A stretch of DNA of 20,375 bases from CALVGQ01 sp964368495 (GTDB lineage: Bacteria > Bacillota_I > Bacilli_A > Erysipelotrichales > Erysipelotrichaceae): contig CAYJAJ010000028.1 of assembly GCA_964368495.1 (NCBI GenBank), positions 1-20,375 on the forward strand. Reading direction: 5' to 3'. Positions within the stretch are counted from its first letter, which is position 1, and every line of letters begins with the position of its first letter. Shown here one piece after another: positions 7,875 through 15,722 of this stretch. Under the pieces are notes generated by a model. That model made no database searches. It had not been told where the DNA came from and was given only the letters and a program-made list of their open reading frames with translations. Both the position numbers and the translations under genes were made by a program.

Positions 7875-9395
7875 ATGAAAAAGAAACCGCTAGATATCAT
7901 TTTTAGTTTCGTTGGCATGATTATCTTAAGTGCTTTATTAGCGTGGATATTACCTGGTTCTGATTTTGGAAGTTTTGGTGTTTCTGCAACCATCGACATT
8001 GATGAACAAGCAATTATATTACAAAATGTTGATGGTGTATTAGATGAGCCGAAAGAGGTAATAAAAATATATGAGTCAGGCAGATTAATAGGTGTAATAC
8101 AAGATTATTCTAAAATAGAAAAACTTTTAAGCGAAGTTTATATTGAGAATTATCAAGAGGATTTCCCTGATACTAAAATGGGATTAGGAGAAGATATTTA
8201 TATTTCTACTGAACTAAGCTCATTGAATTATGAAAATATTGATGATGAAATTTGCGACTATCTTAAAAATAATGATGCCTTTTCTGTTGAAACAAACCGG
8301 GTTGAGTTTCATGATGGAAAAGGAGTTTATTCAACGATTTATGTTCGTGATATCGATTATTTTTATGAAGCTCGAGATCGATATTTATTAAATTTTATTT
8401 CAAGTGAAACGTTGGGTTTAATAGAAGCGAATCAACCTATACCGGATTTAATTACATATGGAAGTCGTGAAATGGATATAGAAATAAAAGAGGATATGAT
8501 TGTTTCTAAAGGCTTAGCGTCTCCAAGTAAAATCATGACAAGTATGGAAGAAGTTTTAATGTTTTTATCTTATGGAGAAGATGCAAGTCCAGAAATATAT
8601 ATTGTAGAAGAATTTGATACTGTTGAAGGGGTTGGATCAAAAAGTGAAGGATTTTTAACTGCACAGCAAATGGTAGCGATTAATCCTGGAGTATTGAATA
8701 GTGTTGATCAAGTGCTAGAAGTAGGGCAAGAACTTAATATTCGTTACTTTGAGTCGCCAATCACAATTGAAGTCAAAAAAGAGTTAATTAACAAAGAAAT
8801 TGTATATCCTGGAGCTACACAATATTTAGAAGATCCTGATTTACGTGAAGGAATGAGTTATGTTTCAGTACAAGAGAAAAATGGTAGTAAAAATGTGCGA
8901 TATGAAGAAACGTGGGTCAATGGAGTTTTAGTTAGTGCTGAAGAAATATCTTCAATCGTAACACAGCCTGCAGTTGACCGTGTCGAATATTATGGTGTGA
9001 AATACATCGCAGGTGTGGGGACAGGAACATTTATGTGGCCTACAAGCAATCCAAGCATCACTTGTGGTTGGTATTGTTATGCAGGGCATCAGGCGATTGA
9101 TATTAAAAATTCATATAATCGTTACGGAAGTATTTATGCATCTGATAGAGGAGAAGTGGAAGTTAATTCATATCATAGTATTAATGGGTATTACATGATT
9201 ATTAATCATAACAACGGATATAAGAGTTATTATGGACATATGAATAAACCTGGATACATTCCGGTTGGTGCAAATGTTGAAAAAGGAGAAGTAATCGGGC
9301 AAATTGGAATGACTGGGTTAGCTACAGGGCCACACATTCATTTCTATATAGAGTATAATGGTTCACGGTCTAATCCGGTTTATTACTTACCATAG
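7875..9395 (+). CDS. Membrane-anchored M23 metallopeptidase with LysM-like and G5 segments
   Basis: The 506-residue protein has an N-terminal membrane helix (~8-27), a large extracytoplasmic region, a LysM-like segment (~240-292, containing FLTAQQMVAINPG and VGQELNI), a G5-like domain (~293-373) and a C-terminal M23 peptidase domain (~380-505). The zinc-site motifs are complete: H405-x3-D409 (GHQAID) and H487-x-H489 (GPHIHF), plus YYGHM. It is predicted to cleave peptidoglycan peptide bridges near the membrane or wall. The ATG at 7875 is chosen over a GTG at 7860 because GGAGG lies 8 bases before it. It sits where walRK-yycHI occur in Bacilli, directly before walJ. The M23 call is firm; the LysM and G5 boundaries are approximate. 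Confidence 0.9.
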   Translation: MKKKPLDIIFSFVGMIILSALLAWILPGSDFGSFGVSATIDIDEQAIILQNVDGVLDEPKEVIKIYESGRLIGVIQDYSKIEKLLSEVYIENYQEDFPDTKMGLGEDIYISTELSSLNYENIDDEICDYLKNNDAFSVETNRVEFHDGKGVYSTIYVRDIDYFYEARDRYLLNFISSETLGLIEANQPIPDLITYGSREMDIEIKEDMIVSKGLASPSKIMTSMEEVLMFLSYGEDASPEIYIVEEFDTVEGVGSKSEGFLTAQQMVAINPGVLNSVDQVLEVGQELNIRYFESPITIEVKKELINKEIVYPGATQYLEDPDLREGMSYVSVQEKNGSKNVRYEETWVNGVLVSAEEISSIVTQPAVDRVEYYGVKYIAGVGTGTFMWPTSNPSITCGWYCYAGHQAIDIKNSYNRYGSIYASDRGEVEVNSYHSINGYYMIINHNNGYKSYYGHMNKPGYIPVGANVEKGEVIGQIGMTGLATGPHIHFYIEYNGSRSNPVYYLP

Positions 9396-9397
9396 CT

Positions 9398-10189
9398 ATG
9401 AAATTTTTGAGTTTGTGTAGTGGTTCAAAAGGAAACTGTAGTTTAGTTATTAATGATGATTGTACAATCATGATTGATTGCGGTGCTTCATTTAAATATA
9501 TTAAACAAAGATTGAGTGAATTAAATATTTCTATAGAAGAAATCGATTATTTATTCATAACACATCAACATATTGATCATGTCAGAAGTATTAAATCTTT
9601 TAAAGAAGTAAAAAAATACAGTTGTGCAAACATAGAGGGCACAATAAAATTGAATTTCTTTAATCCGATTGAAATTAAAGGAGTGCAAGTTACTGCACTC
9701 CCTTTGTCTCACGACAGTGAAAACACATCGGGTTATTTGTTTGAGTGCGATTATAAGAAATTGGCATACATTACTGATACTGGATATGTGTCAAAACAAA
9801 TTTATCCACATATTCATAATGCGGATTATTTCTTTATAGAAAGCAATCATGATATTGAAATGTTGATGAAAACAAACAGGCCATATATGCTTAAATCAAG
9901 AATAATATCTGACACTGGGCATCTATGCAATGAAGATTGTATGAACTTGTTGAGTCGTGTAATTGGACCAAGCACAAAAGAAATTATATTAGCACATTTG
10001 AGTGAAGAAGCAAATACAAGGCAAATTGCATACGATGTTACACACTCAATGATAAAAAATCATCCATATTACAGTAAAATAAAGGTAAGTGTAGCGCCAC
10101 AATTTGAAATATGTAGAGGAGGAAGTTGGGATGAAGAAAACACTGATCATGATAATTGTATTTTTGATTGTTTGGACAATGTATCTTAG
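9398..10189 (+). CDS. walJ: WalJ/YycJ-type metallo-beta-lactamase-fold hydrolase
   Basis: The 263-residue protein opens with MKFLSLCSGSKGNCSLV, the WalJ/YycJ N-terminus, and has the metal-binding signature THQHIDH (55-61) of the metallo-beta-lactamase fold, plus ITDTGY and a late AHLSEE. Family members are predicted metal-dependent hydrolases or nucleases, linked in Bacilli to coordination of DNA replication with cell division. The neighbours walJ, htrA-like gene and rlmH keep the standard order. I see no SD before its ATG, which lies 2 bases after the M23 stop codon, so it probably depends on termination-reinitiation. Its last 59 bases overlap the next gene, so its C-terminal ~19 residues are encoded in both frames and may be poorly conserved. 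Confidence 0.9.
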   Translation: MKFLSLCSGSKGNCSLVINDDCTIMIDCGASFKYIKQRLSELNISIEEIDYLFITHQHIDHVRSIKSFKEVKKYSCANIEGTIKLNFFNPIEIKGVQVTALPLSHDSENTSGYLFECDYKKLAYITDTGYVSKQIYPHIHNADYFFIESNHDIEMLMKTNRPYMLKSRIISDTGHLCNEDCMNLLSRVIGPSTKEIILAHLSEEANTRQIAYDVTHSMIKNHPYYSKIKVSVAPQFEICRGGSWDEENTDHDNCIFDCLDNVS

Positions 10190-11210
10190 TTATGAAATTA
10201 ATCTTTTAAAAGATGAAACTGTAAACAATACTCAAGAAACGACAGTAATTCATACAACAGTAAATGGTTTTTCTACTGATTTAACTGCAGTAATTGATAA
10301 TGCACAATCACAAATTGTTGGAGTGAACTTCGTGGATAATGGTGAGCTTATTGACAGTACTACGGGCGTTGTTTGGGAAGTAAATGATGATGAAGTGATA
10401 GTATTAACAGATGCAACTTTTTATAAACCTGAAATGGTTGTTCAAACGATGTTTGAAAATGGTGCAAAATTTCAATCTGAAGTGATAGGAATAGACGAAG
10501 TGACAAAGCTTATGGCTATTAAAATGACAGTGGATTTTAAAGTAGAAGAAATTCAAAAAGCAGATAGTTCGTTATCTAAAGATGGAGAGTGGGTAATAGC
10601 TATTGGAAGTGATTTGATAAATGAAAATTACAGCACTATTTCTATAGGTGCTTTATCGATGGTAAATCAAGTCGTTACATATGATATCGATGATGATAAC
10701 ATTAATGATTGGAAAACATCATTGATGCAGGCAGATATTAATGTAGCCAAGGGAAACAATGGTGGATTAGTGCTTAATATGGAATCACAACTTTTAGGAA
10801 TATGTTACGAAAATCATGTTGCTGTTGACGACTTTGGGGCATCGATTTACCCTGTAAATGAAATTAAGCTTATTGTTGATCAGCTAATTAATAATGGTTC
10901 TGCATCAAGGCTGTTGCTTGGAGTAACAGTGCTGGATATCCAAGATTTAAAAAATTATGAGAAAAGCAACAATGGAATTAGTTTAGACATGACGGAAGGA
11001 ATTTATATCGAAAAGGTCGAAAGCAATTCGTTAGCTCATAAAATCGGAATAATAAAAGGAGATATTTTATTAACGATTAACAATCAAAATATTGGTGATT
11101 ATCAAACATACAGAAGTTATTTATATGAAATCACAAGTGACGAGTTTAGTAGTGTTACTGTATTAAGAGATAATGATATAGTGGAATTATCTGTGGTAAA
11201 TAATGATTAA
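10131..11210 (+). CDS. HtrA/DegP-like membrane protein with PDZ domain, apparently catalytically dead
   Basis: The 359-residue protein has an N-terminal membrane anchor (~4-21), a trypsin-like HtrA domain (~50-265) and a PDZ domain (~268-355: GIYIEKVESNSLAHKIGIIKG). The HtrA scaffold is easy to align (TTGVVWEVN for SGVI, SKDGEWVIAIGS for LRVGEWVVAIG, LMQADINVAKGNNGG for IQTDAAINPGNSGG). The three catalytic residues appear replaced: His by Thr96 (TDATF for TNNHV), Asp by Lys126 (TKLMAI for TDLAVL) and Ser by Asn210 (GNNGG for GNSGG). It should therefore be a pseudoprotease, possibly a binding or scaffold protein outside the membrane. Its place between walJ and rlmH is that of yyxA/htrC in Bacillus. 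The ATG at 10131 is preceded by GAGGAGG; a TTG at 10104 lacks an SD. Confidence 0.85.
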   Translation: MKKTLIMIIVFLIVWTMYLSYEINLLKDETVNNTQETTVIHTTVNGFSTDLTAVIDNAQSQIVGVNFVDNGELIDSTTGVVWEVNDDEVIVLTDATFYKPEMVVQTMFENGAKFQSEVIGIDEVTKLMAIKMTVDFKVEEIQKADSSLSKDGEWVIAIGSDLINENYSTISIGALSMVNQVVTYDIDDDNINDWKTSLMQADINVAKGNNGGLVLNMESQLLGICYENHVAVDDFGASIYPVNEIKLIVDQLINNGSASRLLLGVTVLDIQDLKNYEKSNNGISLDMTEGIYIEKVESNSLAHKIGIIKGDILLTINNQNIGDYQTYRSYLYEITSDEFSSVTVLRDNDIVELSVVNND

Positions 11211-11679
11211 AGTAGTTGCAGTAGGAAAGTGTAAAGAAAAAAGCCTAGTTGCTTGCATTGATGAATATTTAAAAAGGTTAAAAGTGTATACTAAATTAGA
11301 TATTATTGAAGTTGAGGAACTTGCTGCACTTCAAAGTAATTCGGATGCACAAAATGAGGAAGTAAAAACCAAAGAAGGAAAGAATCTTCTGGCGAAAATT
11401 AAGTCTGATGAATATGTAATCGTCTTAGACTTACATGGACAATCAATCAATTCAGAAAAATTTGCACAAAAAATAGATGAAATTACAACATATAAAACAC
11501 CAAATATAACATTTGTAATTGGAGGGAGTTTAGGTATTTCCAAGGAAATAATTGAACGAGCTGATTTCAGATGGAAATTATCAGATTGCACATTTACACA
11601 TCAAATGTGTAGATTCATACTAATAGAACAAATATATCGCGCATACAAAATATTAAGGAATGAGCCATATCACAAATAA
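11203..11679 (+). CDS. rlmH: 23S rRNA (pseudouridine1915-N3)-methyltransferase RlmH
   Basis: The 158-residue product is a SPOUT-class methyltransferase: it begins MIKVVAVGKCKEKSL, contains the SAM-binding FVIGGSLGIS with the trefoil-knot context, and ends in the hallmark YRAYKILRNEPYHK. RlmH methylates the pseudouridine at position 1915 in helix 69 of 23S rRNA. The length matches the family exactly. Its start overlaps the HtrA-like gene by 8 bases, consistent with translational coupling, and it closes the long run that begins with the yybS-like gene. Confidence 0.96.
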   Translation: MIKVVAVGKCKEKSLVACIDEYLKRLKVYTKLDIIEVEELAALQSNSDAQNEEVKTKEGKNLLAKIKSDEYVIVLDLHGQSINSEKFAQKIDEITTYKTPNITFVIGGSLGISKEIIERADFRWKLSDCTFTHQMCRFILIEQIYRAYKILRNEPYHK

Positions 11680-11694
11680 GCATGGTTATTTGTG
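11671..11694 (+). terminator. Hairpin at the rlmH stop codon, possible weak terminator
   Basis: CACAAATAA (11671-11679) pairs perfectly with TTATTTGTG (11686-11694) around a 6-base loop; the left arm contains the rlmH stop codon. The bases after it are AATAATAAATCC, with no U tract, so it is not a canonical intrinsic terminator. It could be a 3'-end processing or stability structure. Confidence 0.35.
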
Positions 11695-11714
11695 AATAAT
11701 AAATCCAATTAACC

Positions 11715-11743
11715 TTGTAAACGCAGTATAAATGAGTTAAAAT
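11715..11743 (+). promoter_or_regulatory. Promoter of ptsH
   Basis: TTGTAA (11715-11720) and TAAAAT (11738-11743) are separated by 17 bases. Each hexamer differs from the vegetative consensus by one or two bases. Start of transcription would be near 11750, giving a leader of only about 20 bases with GGAGG (11760-11764) before the ptsH ATG. No cre-like operator is obvious. Confidence 0.6.
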
Positions 11744-11771
11744 TAAAGTATTAAGTACAGGAGGAATAACA

Positions 11772-12038
11772 ATGAAACAAATTACGGTAACTGTGGTTGA
11801 TCCAGTTGGGCTACATGCAAGACCTGCAACTGTAGCAGTAAATGCCGCTAGTAAATTCAAAAGCGAAGTCAAAGTAGTTTATAAAGGGCGTTCAGTAAAT
11901 ATGAAGTCAATTATGGGTGTTATGTCTTTAGGAATTCCAACTCAATCAGAAATCGAAATTTCTTGCGACGGTGAAGATGAAGATGTAGCAATCAACACAA
12001 TTGAAGAAGTATTACGCACACAAAAAGTCATATCATAA
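11772..12038 (+). CDS. ptsH: HPr phosphocarrier protein of the sugar phosphotransferase system
   Basis: The 88-residue protein carries GLHARPAT, with His15 as the site phosphorylated by enzyme I, and Ser46 in the context NMKSIMGVMSLG, the site phosphorylated by HPr kinase in Firmicutes. HPr passes phosphate from PEP to sugar-specific EII proteins, and HPr-Ser46-P works with CcpA in catabolite control. Both regulatory residues are intact. An AGGAGG SD precedes the ATG. The gene has its own promoter and terminator and is not followed by ptsI, its usual partner. Its neighbourhood with glycogen genes is metabolically sensible, but a functional link is inference. Confidence 0.97.
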   Translation: MKQITVTVVDPVGLHARPATVAVNAASKFKSEVKVVYKGRSVNMKSIMGVMSLGIPTQSEIEISCDGEDEDVAINTIEEVLRTQKVIS

Positions 12039-12044
12039 GTGATG

Positions 12045-12073
12045 AAACAGCATAAATTAGTGCTGTTTTTTTT
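12045..12073 (+). terminator. Rho-independent terminator after ptsH
   Basis: AAACAGCA (12045-12052) pairs with TGCTGTTT (12061-12068) around an 8-base loop and is followed by an uninterrupted T tract to 12073. It begins 6 bases after the ptsH stop and isolates ptsH from the phosphoglucomutase gene. Confidence 0.88.
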
Positions 12074-12115
12074 GTGTTGATATTCATTTGGTGAGTATAC
12101 TATTGTTATTTTTTT

Positions 12116-12124
12116 TGCTATAAT
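12116..12124 (+). promoter_or_regulatory. Extended -10 promoter of the phosphoglucomutase gene
   Basis: TGCTATAAT gives a perfect -10 hexamer (12119-12124) with the TGn extension. The -35 region (around 12096-12101, TATACT) is poor, which is common when the -10 is extended. Transcription would begin around 12131, about 18 bases before the ATG at 12149. Confidence 0.6.
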
Positions 12125-12148
12125 TAATAAAAGTGAAAAGAGGAAAAC

Positions 12149-13837
12149 ATGGATAAATATAATGAGTGGTTAGGGCATCCTAATCTTGACAAAAAACTAA
12201 AAGAAGAACTAACTCAGTTAAATGAATCTCAAATTGAAGATGCTTTTTATACGAACATTGAATTTGGAACAGCAGGTATGCGAGGTATTTTGGGTGTTGG
12301 GACAAACCGCATAAATTTACACACAATTCGCAAAGCTAATCAAGGATTTGCAGAATTTATCATTAAGAATGGATTAGAGGCTATGAATCGTGGAGTAGCA
12401 ATCGGATATGATAATAGACATATGTCTTTTGAATTCGCGATGGATAGTGCCAAAATGATGGCAAAAAATAATATTAAAAGTTATGTGTATGATACATTAA
12501 GATCAACACCTCAGCTGTCTTTTGCAGTAAGATACCATAATTGCTTTGGAGGAATTATGATTACTGCAAGTCATAATCCTAAAGAATACAATGGGTATAA
12601 GCTGTATGATGAACAGGGATGCCAATTAGTTCCTTCTTTGGCTAATCAAGTTATAGAAAAAGTGAATGAGGTAAAAGATGAATTGTCACTAGATACAAAT
12701 CTAAGCCCTGAACAAGAAAAACTTATTACAGTTCTTTCTAAAGAAACAGATGAAGCCTATTATAATGAAGTTTTAAAGATTCAGTTGAATCCTGAGCAAG
12801 ATAAGTCATTTATTGAAATTGTTTTTAGCCCTGAACACGGTACTGCGAATGTACCAATTCAAGAAATATTTCATAGAACAGGCTATCGCTATATACCTGT
12901 AATTGAACAATGTAATCCGGATCCGAACTTTTCAAATACTGAAACACCAAATCCTGAGGAAAAAGGGGCATATACTATGGCGATTGAATACGCTAAAAAT
13001 AATGCTTCTGATTTAATTTTAGTGTGTGATCCTGATGCAGATAGAATGGGTGTTGGAGTTTTACATGAAGGTGAATACGTACTGCTTACTGGAAATCAAA
13101 GTGGTGCAATTTTAATTGAATACATTTTCTCGCAATTAAGTTTTAAAGGGTTGATGCCTGAAAATCCTGTGATGTTTAACACGGTAGTTACTGGCGATTT
13201 AGGAGAAAAAATTGCTAATAAGTATGGTGTTGAAACAGAAAAAACATTAACTGGATTTAAGTTTATTGGAGAGAAAATTCAAAAGTATACAGCAAGTAAT
13301 GAAAAAAATTATGTTTTTGGCTATGAAGAAAGCTATGGTTCACTTATCACTACATTTGTAAGAGATAAAGATGCACCACAAGCTTGTTTAATGCTTGCGG
13401 AAGCAGCATGTTATTACAAGGCACAAGGAAAAACACTAGTTGATGTATTAAATGATTGCTACAAAGAACATGGTGCTTATCAGGAAACACAATTTTCTAT
13501 TTCATTAGCAGGAAAAGAAGGTGCTTTGCGTATTAAAGAAATTATGAATACACTTCGTAGTGAAGGGTTGGATGAAATTGCTGATGTTAAAGTGATTAAG
13601 ATAGAAGATTATTTCAATGAAACTAGTAGTATAAATAGCAAGGTTGAGAAGCTTACAGGGTTTGTTAAGGCGGATGTTTTAAAATATTATTTAGAAGATG
13701 GAAGTTGGATTGCGGTTCGCCCTTCAGGAACAGAGCCAAAATGCAAGGTGTATTTTTGCGTTTGTAGCGAAAATGTTGATGAAGCAACAAAGAAAACAGA
13801 AATTTATCAAAACTTTATGAAGAAAAAAGTGGCATAA
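12149..13837 (+). CDS. pgcA: Alpha-phosphoglucomutase / phosphomannomutase family enzyme
   Basis: The 562-residue protein has all four landmarks of the alpha-D-phosphohexomutase family: the phosphoserine loop TASHNPKEYNG (Ser141), the metal-binding loop DPDADR (294-299), the sugar-recognition loop GYEESYG and the phosphate-binding loop RPSGTEPK near the C-terminus. It interconverts glucose-1-P and glucose-6-P. Length and the N-terminal pattern (WLGHPNLD..., EFGTAGMRG) resemble the PgcA/YhxB-type Firmicute enzymes; some relatives also act on mannose or pentose phosphates. It heads a pgm-glgB-glgP cluster, where it would feed or drain glucose-1-P. An AGAGGAAA SD precedes the ATG. Confidence 0.92.
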   Translation: MDKYNEWLGHPNLDKKLKEELTQLNESQIEDAFYTNIEFGTAGMRGILGVGTNRINLHTIRKANQGFAEFIIKNGLEAMNRGVAIGYDNRHMSFEFAMDSAKMMAKNNIKSYVYDTLRSTPQLSFAVRYHNCFGGIMITASHNPKEYNGYKLYDEQGCQLVPSLANQVIEKVNEVKDELSLDTNLSPEQEKLITVLSKETDEAYYNEVLKIQLNPEQDKSFIEIVFSPEHGTANVPIQEIFHRTGYRYIPVIEQCNPDPNFSNTETPNPEEKGAYTMAIEYAKNNASDLILVCDPDADRMGVGVLHEGEYVLLTGNQSGAILIEYIFSQLSFKGLMPENPVMFNTVVTGDLGEKIANKYGVETEKTLTGFKFIGEKIQKYTASNEKNYVFGYEESYGSLITTFVRDKDAPQACLMLAEAACYYKAQGKTLVDVLNDCYKEHGAYQETQFSISLAGKEGALRIKEIMNTLRSEGLDEIADVKVIKIEDYFNETSSINSKVEKLTGFVKADVLKYYLEDGSWIAVRPSGTEPKCKVYFCVCSENVDEATKKTEIYQNFMKKKVA

Positions 13838-13854
13838 TGTATTTATGCCATTTT
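13830..13854 (+). terminator. Hairpin between the phosphoglucomutase gene and glgB, possible attenuator
   Basis: TGGCATAA (13830-13837) pairs with TTATGCCA (13843-13850) around a TGTAT loop; flanking A residues before and four T residues after extend the stem and give partial terminator character. The left arm includes the stop codon. There is no room for a clear promoter before glgB, so partial readthrough is likely. Confidence 0.5.
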
Positions 13855-13882
13855 CCAATTTAGTAATTTGAGGAGGATATAT

Positions 13883-15721
13883 ATGAATAACACAATTATT
13901 GATAGCTTTCATCAAGGTCATTGTATAAATGCATATGAAGTTTTTGGAGCGCATGTTACATTTGAAGAAGAAATGGGAGTTCGATTTACAGTTTGGTCAC
14001 CTAATGCCAACAGTGTTCAATTAATGGGCGATTTTAATGAATGGGGTAGAAAACCCATTTATATGGAAAGAATATCCTATGAAATATTTAGTGTTTTTGT
14101 GCCGGGTATTTGTGCAGGATATGCATATCGGTACAATATAGAAAGCAGTGATGGGACTATGCACCAAAAATCAGATCCGTTTGCATTTTTTAGTGAAGTT
14201 AGACCGGGAACGAACAGTATAGTTTGTAATGTGAATGATTTTAAATGGAGTGACGTGACATGGATGAAATCACGCACAAAAAATTTTGATAAAGCATTAA
14301 ATATATATGAGGTATATGCAGGTGCATGGATGTATAAGGATGGACATGTGATGAGCTATGATAATTTGGCTGATACGTTAATTCCGTATGCAAAAGAACA
14401 TGGATTTACACATATCGAATTTATGCCGCTTAATGAACATCCGTTTGATGGATCATGGGGTTATCAAGCGACTGGCTATTTCAGTTGTACTTCAAGATAT
14501 GGAACTCCACAACAATTTATGGATTTTGTAAATAAAGCGCATAAAGCTAAAATAGGAGTGATCATGGATTTTGTTCCTGTGCATTTTGTACGTGATCACC
14601 ATGGTCTAGCTTACTTTGATGGAAAATCTTGCTTTGAATATCCAAATCCAGAAGATGCATTAAGTCAATGGGGGACGTTGAACTTTGATTTATGGAAAGA
14701 AGAAGTTCGCTCTTTTTTAATGAGTGCTGCAGCTTTTTGGTGTGAGATTTATCATGTTGATGGAATTCGAATGGATGCTATTAGTAATGTAATTTATTGG
14801 AATGGAAATAAAAATCGTGGTGTAAATGAGGGAGGATTGGCTTTTGTAAGAAGGATGAATTATTATTTGTCACAAAAGTATCCTGAAGTTATGTTGATTG
14901 CAGAAGATTCAAGTGATTTTATGAAAGTAACGGATTCTACGCTAAATATGGGTCTTGGTTTTGATTATAAATGGGATTTAGGTTGGATGAATGATACGCT
15001 TAAATATTACAGCATTGATCCTGTATATCGAAAATACAAACACAATAGTTTGACATTTTCAATGGCCTATTATTATTCTGAAAAGTTTTTATTACCACTT
15101 AGTCATGATGAAGTTGTGCATGGGAAATGTACCATTGTAGATAAAATGTGGGGGAATTATGATCAAAAGTTTGCCCAAGCAAAAAACTTATATTTGTATA
15201 TGTATGCACATCCAGGAAAAAAACTGAATTTTATGGGCAATGAGATTGGAATGTTCAGAGAATTTGATGAAAAAGAAGAAACCGATTGGTTTTTATTAAA
15301 GTATCCAAGACATGATGTGTTTCATCAGTTCTTCAAAGACATATCTTTGTTTTATAAAAATACTCCTGCATTAAGCTGCAAAGACTATGATAGTTTTTGT
15401 TTTCAATGGATTGATGCAAATAATGAAGATCAATCAATTTATAGTTTCATACGTGAAGACGAACAATACTTATATGTAATCATTTTAAATATGACACCAA
15501 ATTCATATGAAGATTATCGAATAGGGGTACCACTTAAAGGTAAATATTATGAAAAAATAAATAGTGATCATCAAAAATATGAGGGGTATCATAAAATTAA
15601 TGAGAAGGCTATAAGTGCACAAAATGAAGAAGCACATGGTTTTAATTATTCGATTAAAATAAATATTGGAAGTTTTGCAGGGATGATTTTTGCGGTTAAG
15701 AAAAAAAACGGAGGGCAATAA
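13883..15721 (+). CDS. glgB: 1,4-alpha-glucan (glycogen) branching enzyme, GH13
   Basis: The 612-residue protein has an N-terminal CBM48-type domain (VRFTVWSPNANSVQLMGDFNEW, ~33-55) and a GH13 catalytic barrel with GYQATGYF, DFVPVHF, nucleophile Asp298 (GIRMDA), acid/base Glu341 (IAEDSS) and Asp409 (LSHDEVVHG), followed by a C-terminal beta domain. It cuts alpha-1,4 chains and reattaches them by alpha-1,6 bonds. The SHDEVVHGK string is typical of branching enzymes rather than other GH13 members. I chose the ATG at 13883 because GAGGAGG lies just before it; the upstream in-frame start would lack an SD. It ends 1 base before glgP. Confidence 0.94.
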   Translation: MNNTIIDSFHQGHCINAYEVFGAHVTFEEEMGVRFTVWSPNANSVQLMGDFNEWGRKPIYMERISYEIFSVFVPGICAGYAYRYNIESSDGTMHQKSDPFAFFSEVRPGTNSIVCNVNDFKWSDVTWMKSRTKNFDKALNIYEVYAGAWMYKDGHVMSYDNLADTLIPYAKEHGFTHIEFMPLNEHPFDGSWGYQATGYFSCTSRYGTPQQFMDFVNKAHKAKIGVIMDFVPVHFVRDHHGLAYFDGKSCFEYPNPEDALSQWGTLNFDLWKEEVRSFLMSAAAFWCEIYHVDGIRMDAISNVIYWNGNKNRGVNEGGLAFVRRMNYYLSQKYPEVMLIAEDSSDFMKVTDSTLNMGLGFDYKWDLGWMNDTLKYYSIDPVYRKYKHNSLTFSMAYYYSEKFLLPLSHDEVVHGKCTIVDKMWGNYDQKFAQAKNLYLYMYAHPGKKLNFMGNEIGMFREFDEKEETDWFLLKYPRHDVFHQFFKDISLFYKNTPALSCKDYDSFCFQWIDANNEDQSIYSFIREDEQYLYVIILNMTPNSYEDYRIGVPLKGKYYEKINSDHQKYEGYHKINEKAISAQNEEAHGFNYSIKINIGSFAGMIFAVKKKNGGQ

Positions 15722-15722
15722 A

